Of a stretch of 64,000 bases of DNA, positions 56,268 through 64,000 are shown one piece after another. The stretch lies in the NCBI GenBank assembly GCA_000827265.1, contig KN834759.1, positions 167,666 through 231,665 on the forward strand, read 5' to 3'. The notes beneath the pieces are model-generated. The model searched no databases and had not been told where the DNA came from. It saw nothing but the letters and a program-made list of their open reading frames with translations. The DNA is from Collybiopsis luxurians FD-317 M1. Lineage: Eukaryota > Basidiomycota > Agaricomycetes > Agaricales > Omphalotaceae. The position numbers were made by a program, and so were the translations under genes. Each line of letters begins with the position of its first letter. Within the stretch, counting starts at the first letter, position 1.

Positions 56268-58762
56268 ATGCTCCCTCCTGACCGTCACTCGGATGATTGT
56301 ATAACATTCGGCCTATTCCTCTTCGACGCCGTTCAAGGAACCTGGATCGGTGAACAGGTAACGGGCTTAAACCCAACATTTGACATCAGAAAGCACAATG
56401 CACTGGGATTCAAACACTGCCTGAGCGTATATGATAAATTTAATGAACCAGGCAACCTCATTCCATACACAATCAAGTCTGAATTGGAAGAATCTTTTGA
56501 CCCAGGACACTATGATATCATGGTAAACCTGTCGAAGTGGAAGAAGATGGACTGGTACCCGCTTCTGTCCAAATGGTTCCGGGGGGATGACGATTATACC
56601 CCACTTGTCGTGGTAATCAATTGTAAGAGGTTCGCTCTTCCTTCTTCGTCCCTTACTCATTTATCGCAGATCCGAAGGAAACGACCGAACCCCTCAGCCG
56701 ACTACCGTTTCTTCAGCACCCCTGGCCATTGAGGTTCCGTCTCTTATGCGAGGGAGGCAAGTTTACTCAGTCGGATGAAACTCCGAACAACATTCTGCAA
56801 GTTTCCCTTCCCGAAGACGTCCCAAATACTGTAATGCAGTTCATTGACCTAATGGGTGCTCCCCGAACAATACGTTCCTCTGTACGCTATCTTTGCTTTT
56901 GAATACACCTGACTTACCTACCTATTGTTTCTAGGAAGTCGATATCCTCAAGACTTTGCCTCAGTTCGATAAAGTCTCTGATATTTTTGAGAAATTCCAT
57001 ATTGTATCTACGTCAGAGGGAGATACGACCAACTTCCAGGATCCATTCTATCGAACCGAGGGTCAACATTATTGTCGTTTACTGCTGGCTGATACTCCAA
57101 ATATTCTGTTTGACGAAGCGTCAGAGCTCGTGAACGGAGAGCTCTATTATGGTGGTATTTGGAGAACTATGAAAAATAGGGTTGGCAGTCCGAGCCACCT
57201 AGAACTGTATGAATTTTTCTTCCCCTGTAAGTGGCTCTACGCTTTACTTTGCTCATATAGACTTCATTCACAGAAGCACTGGCCGTACAATATGCGATTC
57301 GTTTTTCTTGACAAATCAACGGGAGCGTTACACGCCACTTCGTCGAAATCGGATTGGAATGCATGGTGCAATCGGCAACCCCTCATCTTCGTCGAGATGT
57401 TCTCGAAACCAGGTGAAGATTTTCGAGGGATGATCGGTCATGCCGCCTCCATGGTGAGGATGGTCCTTTCGCACGGCGATGCCAACGCAATACGCAACAA
57501 AAACAATCCCTCTATCATTCCTGCAGTCTATCATTCACATACGGGAGACGCGAATATTTTTTACTTTTACGGTACCGCCGATAGTCAAGAAGACGTAGCA
57601 GTAAGTCACCATTGTTTGTGGACACGGCTCAGAAATCCTAATAACATCTCAGGTCCGCTTTTACAGCACCTCTTTTTCACTTTCCGAAACGCGAGACAAA
57701 GTGGAATTTCTTATTCGCCTTTACAATATTGTAGATCGCGATGGTGGTTGGGCCTCCGAATGGGCCATCATCACGCGGGTATTTGAAGTACAGAAGCTTC
57801 TGTCTGTGTATCCCGCCGAAAAGAGGCCGAAGTCTAATAACGACGGAAATGGTGGTTCAGGTAGTGGCAATGGTCGAAGAGGTGACGGTCGTGGTGGAGG
57901 TGGAAAAGGTAGTCAAGGAGGTCAAGGTAGCCAAGGAGGTCGGGATAGTCAAGATACTCCAAGCCAGAAACGGAAACGGGAAGGAGGCAGCGACCAAGAC
58001 TCATCAGATTGGTTCGATCGAGCGAACGAAATGAATGCCCTACGATATAGAGGCTACCAAACAAGCGAACTGTGGAATATCAGGGTACGTCGAAGTTGAT
58101 TATCACTTCGTACTTGCTAGCTGATGGTCTTGTAGGATGACTCCTATCTGTTTATGGCTAAACGCTCCGGAGTGTCAGTCGTCGCCAAACGAATTCCCTG
58201 CGACAGTTTAGAACTCAAAATACTAGTGCGCTGCCGCCAGCAAAACGCCCCCAATATAATCAAATTTATTGAAACGATTTCGGTTGGCTGGGGAACATTT
58301 GTCCTCATGCCGAATTTCGTCGGACTCGACTATGCACTTCTCAATGCAAATGAGAAATTCGTGAATAATGTGTCAACCTTAAGCTTTGACCTCGCGCGAG
58401 GTGTAGATTTTATTCACTCTCAAAAGATTGCCCATCTGGATCTTAGGCCTTCCAATCTTCTCATCGATGACGACTTCCACCTTACAATTATTGACTTTGG
58501 GCTCGCCGTCCAGCTCCGTGGCGAAAACGACACCATTACTGGCCGAAGAGGAATTCCGGGCTATATGGCCCCGGAACTGGAAAAGGGATCATGCAATCCC
58601 TTCCGCGCAGACTACTATTCTTGCGGTGTGGTGTTCCTCGACATGGCCATATTTCTTCCTCCCAGTCGACGTGAGAGAACTCTCAAGAATTTCGCGAAGC
58701 TCCTCACAAACACCGATCCCCTCTTGAGACCTTCGCTTGGATTCTGGCAGTCCGAATTGTAA
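56268..58762 (+). CDS. Composite fungal protein with C-terminal divergent kinase domain
   Basis: The inferred protein starts MLPPDRHSDDCITFGLFLFD and has an N-terminal region of about 480 residues with no domain I recognise (FQDPFYRTEGQHYCRLLLAD, MIGHAASMVRMVLSHGDANA, IVDRDGGWASEWAIITR). A Gly/Gln/Ser/Arg-rich linker (57840-57965, GGQGSQGGQGSQGG) follows, then a kinase domain after an intron at about 58085-58136. It has VVAKRIP (Lys), LELKIL (Glu), HLDLRPSNLLI (HxD with Leu instead of Arg), IIDFGLAV (DFG) and GRRGIPGYMAPELE, but no glycine-rich loop. The C-lobe is short, ending WQSEL-stop at 58760-58762, possibly through a missed donor. A possible intron at 57230-57276 would break the frame if spliced, so the gene may be intact or freshly damaged. 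Confidence 0.65.
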
Positions 58763-59319
58763 GCTGTCTGTATTCCAACTGTGGGTTGTTCTTTGCCCAA
58801 TGATCTTCTCTCTTCCTCAAAATATACTATGCTGCCCTCTCCTCACCGTGACCCAATCTCTCCAAAATATAATCCCCTGCCTGAGGTGGCGCAGATGAAG
58901 GAGGACGACAATGTGGTGGTAGTAGTGGAAGGGGAGGAGGAAGAGGAAGAGAAGATGGTAGACGAGGAGGAGGAGGATCAACACGTCGGAGTGGACATGG
59001 AGATAGACGTTGAATCAATTACTTGGTAATCCGTCCGTGAGTTTGAATTTCACATAACCGTTTACTTAGTCGATTGAACTCTTTTAGTAGTATTTCTCGA
59101 TTTCTTGTGTACATACATGAGACGGTCAAAGACCTTTGGCCGTGATCTATGCAGCGAGCGAGCCACCACGTGCTCTGCCTTTGTTCTCGAGTGTGTATAT
59201 TGATGCACGACGCGTCGCACCCCCCCTTTTGTCTCTCCCTTCATTCAGCATCTCACAGGATGTATACAGAGATTCTCTGCTGCTTTTTTTCTTTTTAGGG
59301 TTAAGTCCATGTTTCGAGT
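58763..59319. other. Kinase gene 3' flank with acidic open frame
   Basis: An open frame continuing to 59029 has a strongly acidic run (EGEEEEEEKMVDEEEEDQ). It could be a last exon of the kinase gene, but I find no acceptor that keeps the frame. No other feature is recognised. Confidence 0.35.
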
Positions 59320-60470
59320 TTGAGTGGCATGCTTTCCTTGGATGAGACGATCGACATAGGAAGTGGCGGAAACCACTATCGCGGCCCTACACCCTATAGT
59401 CGCTTTACTCGCACTCGCACTCGTTTTGTTGGTCGGCAACGTTCAAAAAGGTTTGAACCTCCCTTCGAATTCTTTTTGCAGCAACCGAGTCTTTCACTCG
59501 GACTCGATGGCACAATGAGCCGCAATTGCGCAGACAACGATCACGCCGTTTCCGCCCTCCATTTCGTCATTCAATGGCACCGAAGTCTTGCCCATCAACT
59601 GCCTCTCTAACCATTTACGGGCGTCATTGTTATGCGCTCATTTATCCTTTGTGTGCCGATCTTGGTTCCGATTTGCGTGAACCGCTCCTCCCTGTTGAGT
59701 CTCTTGCACCTCCTCTTGTCGAATCTATATCTCGTACTGTTTGTCTTGCTCCAGTGGTTGTTCCTAATGAGCCTTTTGCTGATGGTGAGCTCTTGCTCCT
59801 CGACACTGTTGTCTGAGTCTGTGCCTCAGTCTTCTTCCCGAGAAACTGTGTTTTCTCTCTCTCCTCATGCTCCAGCTTTTGTCCCAATCCCCTGCAATCC
59901 CAATCCCCTGCCCCATGACGATCTTTTCCCTCCTCGATTTCACCCGAGTGCCCGCCCTAACACAGACCCACATATCAATCGCTTGCCCAGTCGGTCTGGT
60001 AACCCAACTCTGGTTTCGTCTGCCCTGAATCGTGATGCATGGGCCTACTTCCTCCGAGACTATCCTGATTCCTCATTTGTTGACACTCTGCTTCATATCA
60101 TCGACTACGGGGCCGATATTGGGTTCACAGGAGATCGTTCCATTTCATATGCAGCTGAAAACCTGAAATCTTCGGCTGAGTTCCCTGAGACAGCGACAGC
60201 GGCCATTGCGAAAGAGCTATCCAAAGGACGTATTGCAAGGCCTTTCTCAGCTACACCTTTTCCTCACTTTCGCTCATCTCCTCTTGGTGTTGTCACCCGC
60301 AAACACTCGGGGAAACAACGTAAGATTCACCATCTTTCCTGGCCATGTAGTTCCCCTGTCAACGATGGTATTCCTGATTCAGAGGGAACGATTTCATCTT
60401 GCTTTGATTTCCCTCTACCACCATTTATCTTGTCACGGCCTTCAGTAGGGTTGATGTGATCGTGCCTTGG
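59320..60470 (+). mobile_element. Truncated DIRS-type retroelement fragment
   Basis: The conserved stretch near 60020-60390 reads NRDAWAYFLRDYPDSSFVDT, then GFTGDRSISYAAENLKSSAE, IAKELSKGRIARPFSATPFP, SSPLGVVTRKHSGKQRKIHH and SPVNDGI. This order (AW...LRDYPD..FV, GRIAGPF, SPxGVVxK, VNDGI) is that of the N-terminal reverse transcriptase region of DIRS/tyrosine-recombinase retroelements. The frame ends soon after and the palm with its YxDD box is missing, as is a tyrosine recombinase. Upstream open frames (59340-59820) are in shifted frames. It is a dead fragment. Confidence 0.65.
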
Positions 60471-62097
60471 ACTGTTTCACGGTCAGTCTCTCCCAGCTCT
60501 CTGAGCTTTCGAGACTGGCTCTTTTTCTTGGCCCATGTTCACAGCCATGACCCCCGCTTCTCTTCAGAGTTGTATCGGGTTCACTCGTGGCTTGAGCGCA
60601 ATTGCCGCTTTAGGCCAACGATTACGTCCACCCAATACATTTTGTTTTCCTCTTTATTCTCTACTTTTCGAGGAGCACCCCCCAGCACACATAGAACAAT
60701 TTCCAGCGATTTCAGTCCAGCACTGATAGTGACGTCACTTATGGCGGACCGGAAAAGCCATCAGGCATCCATTCTCCAGAGGCTACCAGATTACGATGAA
60801 GAGAATGGCCTGGTTGTTGGCTTTCAGCGGACTCGACGGCCAGTGCTCCCAATACACAACAAGGAGGAGGAGGACTTGATAACAACAAATGCAAAGGGAT
60901 TATCAGAACCTGATTAATGAAGCAGTAAACACAAACAAGAAATTATCATACAAGGTGAGTCGTGAATGTCCTCAAATTTCACTTAATCAACATAGAAACA
61001 ACTCATTGAACATTTTTGACTTTACTAATAGCGAGTGGGATTAAGCTCGCGCCCTTAAAAATTTTTTCCAAAGGTAGTAATACACGACAGTTTGGGTAGA
61101 CAAAAAAAACATCCTTACATACGAAATTCGTGAACGACACCTGCGCACTCTCATGATATTGAGCGATTTAATGCTACTTTCAATGGATTGTGTGATGAGG
61201 ATTTCAAGCATCAATCGCGATGATGACTGGCCGGAGTTAGATGCGGCGCCAATGGAGACAACGCATGTCCTTTACATGTACCAGTCAAATGGATGAAGCA
61301 GGTTTTAAAGTATGTCTTTGGGATTATACAGAGCCAAGCCACATAGGCCATCGGGGAACCCTCAGGAGGGTAAAGGTGGCTGTGCAAGGTCAAAGCTGTA
61401 CATAGCAAACTCAAAAGGGGGTTAAGAAAGCATCGTTCATTTGCAATCCTGATGTATGTAAGTATGTATGGCCTATATGTACATAAAATGGTCAACGAAA
61501 CCCGAAATAAAGAAAACATCGAAAAGAAAAGAAACATTGGAGCGCGAAAAGAAATGAAAGATACGTTGAGGGAATGAGGTGGGATGAGGGGGGGATGAGG
61601 ATGCAAACAAGTCCAAATTCAGAAAAAAGAAAAAAATCGAGACTAGCGATGTACGAGTATATATCATGATCGGTATGGCAGTGAAAAAAAGGGGAACAAA
61701 GAATAAAGAGCAGTTGAAAGATCCCGGTGGATACGGTATGATTTATAAAAAGCATGTGGTGTAGACATCCAGCCGAGGATCTAAAATGATAAACCATAAG
61801 CGATGAGCGATAAACAGTTGAACAGATTGATTGAGACAGGCCCGGATTGGAACAGGTAAGTACAGGAATGGAACAAAAAAAGTATTAGGTAGAAGATGAG
61901 GAGACTAAGATAGGTATGTGTGGGAGTGACGATCAAAAAGAACACGGCGGAAAGTATGTAGGTAGTTGTAGGTATCGCTAGATGACAGATGATTAACAAC
62001 AAGAAAGGGAAACGAGAAAGGGAAGCATATGAATGGAATATATAAGTAACCCGATCCTGTATTTTGCCAGTGTTAGCAGCGAAAGTGTTTTATTTTT
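60471..62097. other. 1.6-kb region with no recognised gene; 3' flank of KIN1-like gene
   Basis: An open frame at 60456-60917 (LSFRDWLFFLAHVHSHDPRF) may be an extension of the retroelement fragment, but I cannot match it. From about 61200 the sequence is purine-rich on the plus strand and likely untranslated 3' sequence of the minus-strand kinase gene. Confidence 0.4.
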
Positions 62098-64000
62098 CTA
62101 AGCCAATTCCGCGCGACTGTAAATTGTGATGATCAGTTACGATTACCAATGAAAATTCAAAGGAAGGAACGCACATTCTAATAGTATCATACAAGAACTT
62201 GTAGCTGCGAAGATTGCCTTTCAATCGTCGAATGTCAAGACTGTACGTATCGTTCAGTCCAGATAGTCTGGTCAACTCCACAGAGAATTTGACTTCATCG
62301 CCAACATCCTCTGAAGCGTCTCCGTACAGAGGCTCTTGTCCGTCCGCTAACACGAGGCTGCTATTGGGGGTGTCATCTTCATACGAAGCACCGGCCGAAA
62401 CTTGGGACGATTGTCTGCGCATCAACAGACCCCGCAGCATGCCGCTGGAACCAGAGAAACTCTGATGAGACGGAACGGGTAAGCCGCGTTTGTCAACCTA
62501 GAAACAAAGATTAGAGATTAGATATCAAATACGCGCCGCATAAACCTCTACAACTCACCCCATTGGAAGCCGCACTTCCGACCATATTGAACGCAGCCAA
62601 CCCATTTCCGCTGCCTCCCATAAACCCAACACTCCCAACGCCCGTCGCACCGCCCGCAGCGGCCTTCTTCTTCTTCGCCCTGATACACCTCAGCTTATAC
62701 TCACTCTCGACCTGCACTTCAACCCCCATGTTCACCAACACGTTTTGGACATGCTTGATCACCTCGGGCGGAGGCCTCGTCGTTACAGTCGACTGATCCA
62801 CGGCGCCATGATGCGTGCGCAGCTGTCCTCCAGGAGTCTTACTAGCGTGGTGACCCTTGTCATGCTTGTCACTTCCGCCTCCACCGACAGTAACCGAGTT
62901 CCTGAAGCGAGTGACAAAGCTGGGAGTTGTCGTCGACGTATCCGTAGACATCGTGCGTGCAGCCCGGTTCGATGAACGTGAAGCGGAGCGAGGAGTAGCG
63001 AAAACCGTCGAATGTTGGACTTCGGCGGGATTTAGCTGGTCTACTGTACCACTAGAGTTGGCATTCTTTTGGCGATACCTGTTTTGAGTTGGTGTAGCAG
63101 CCCGTCCAGCGGAATGCTTATCATCGTCTTCGGAAAGAGCACCTGCGCTACGCAACGGCTCAACAGTAATGGAGTCCCGAGCCTTACTCTTGTTTCTAAA
63201 CCACTGCATGACCTTGACAGCTTTGTTGGTCGATGCCTGTAAGCCCTGACTGTGACCATTGGGTGACGGGTACATGTCGGGCGGTGAGTCCAGAGTACCC
63301 GACACGTCAGCACTTCGAGGCTGCAGGGAGGTATCTCGACCCCGCTTCTCATCGGCATCTGTTGTAGAAACAGGAGTGGACGCCATACGGCCTTTGCTCC
63401 GGTTCTTGATGGTGCTCTTGAACGGCTCTACCATGACGGTAAGAGTATTTCGGCGAGACTTTTTGGACGTCAAGTTGGCTGAAGAGCCTTCTTTATCACT
63501 AACGGTCGAAGGTGACAGAAGCGATGCAGAGTTGATGCTAGGAGCAGTTGAGGGAGGTGGTGTAGGCTCGGAGCCGTCGGCGGGGCTGAAGATTTTGGCT
63601 AGGCGATCGACGGAGGACATTCCCTTCTTATGCCTACTACCGGAACTCTGTGAGCCAGACTTAGAGCCCTCCTTGTCAGTCGCAGTCCTTTCCCCATCGG
63701 TTTCTGAAGCGTTAGAAGTGAACTTGATAGGCGTGTCAGGGGGGCTAGCGAGAGTTATACTGGGTGTCTCCACCGTAGAAACAGGCGCAGGCTTTCCACG
63801 GGGAGTGGAGCCAGATCGATGCTCACTGCCTTTCCTAGTAGGAGTAGCAGGGACAGAAGGCGGCTTTGCGGAACTTTGTGAACCTCGCCTTCGCTCTACA
63901 CCGGCTGATGAAGGGGTCTGGACTTGCGAGCTTTGGCTGTCCTGACGATGGCCCGGCGAGCGAGAACGCTCTGAACGTTTGCGTCGTTCGCGGTTGTCCT
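62098..64000 (-). CDS. KIN1: Kin1-type Ser/Thr protein kinase, C-terminal part (runs off window)
   Basis: Only the regulatory C-terminal half is inside the window; the kinase domain would lie beyond 64000. The frame is open to the edge with an Arg/Ser/Pro-rich region (RRKRSERSRSPGH). Then come long Ser/Thr-rich stretches, a basic segment NKAVKVMQWFRNKSKARDS, and the bipartite KA1 domain: PPEVIKHVQNVLVNMGVEVQ and ESEYKLRCIRAKKKK, then after a Gly/Ala insert and an intron VKFSVELTRLSGLNDTYSLD and LRSYKFLYDTIR, with the last exon giving IRAELA-stop at 62098-62100. KA1 binds acidic phospholipids and places Kin1/MARK kinases at the plasma membrane, where they act in polarity and exocytosis. KA1 with these spacings is characteristic of the fungal Kin1/Kin2 group. 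Confidence 0.85.

Noticed and set aside
61211..62002. Hydrophobic Phe/Ile/Ser-rich minus-strand frames that could suggest membrane proteins
   Set aside because: They arise from a purine-rich plus strand read in antisense. They lie downstream of the Kin1-type stop and look like untranslated 3' sequence.

Overview
The window is nuclear DNA of a filamentous fungus, most likely a basidiomycete of the Agaricomycetes. The genes are split by many short introns (about 45-65 bp, GT..AG). Intergenic gaps are small, and housekeeping proteins with fungal orthologues (Tma64/eIF2D, Dim1, Atp14, Inh1, Rpo41, mitochondrial TrpRS, Kin1) sit beside expanded, fast-decaying families typical of mushroom genomes: F-box-like genes, cytochromes P450, a P-loop ATPase family and kinase-like genes. 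I recognised no rRNA, tRNA or CRISPR array.

Layout. 0.3-4.1 kb holds a head-to-head pair, eIF2D (minus) and DIM1 (plus), with 50 bp between start codons. 4.3-12.6 kb holds three F-box-like genes on the plus strand (one C-terminally frameshifted, one pseudogene, one intact) and a ruined AIM9-like phosphotransferase; stray copies of the DIM1 3' end lie between them. 12.8-22.4 kb is a four-gene block present twice (ATPase remnant, proline-rich protein, mitochondrial TrpRS, GNAT acetyltransferase), in which each copy has lost different genes. 22.6-31.4 kb holds a small conserved protein, a P450 and an oligopeptide transporter. 33.1-34.3 kb is a divergent pair of mitochondrial ATP synthase genes, INH1 and ATP14. 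34.7-39.3 kb is mitochondrial RNA polymerase. 39.6-47.2 kb holds an MFS transporter with an unusual tail, a PalI/Rim9-type membrane protein and a second P450. 47.4-54.8 kb is a second F-box cluster, mostly in the opposite orientation to the first. 56.3-58.8 kb is a composite gene with a divergent kinase domain, 59.3-60.5 kb a fragment resembling a DIRS-type reverse transcriptase, and 62.1-64.0 kb the C-terminal part of a Kin1-type kinase that runs off the window.

How the genes relate. Mitochondrial genes are frequent here (MSW1, INH1, ATP14, RPO41 and a dead AIM9-like gene). The strongest theme is birth and death of genes by segmental duplication. F-box subfamilies recur as mirror-image clusters about 40 kb apart. 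A repeated block keeps one working copy of three of its four genes, split between the two copies. Fragments of DIM1 and of a HAD phosphatase mark duplication edges. Exon joins were worked out by eye from GT..AG signals, reading frame and paralogue comparison, so exact boundaries are inferences.
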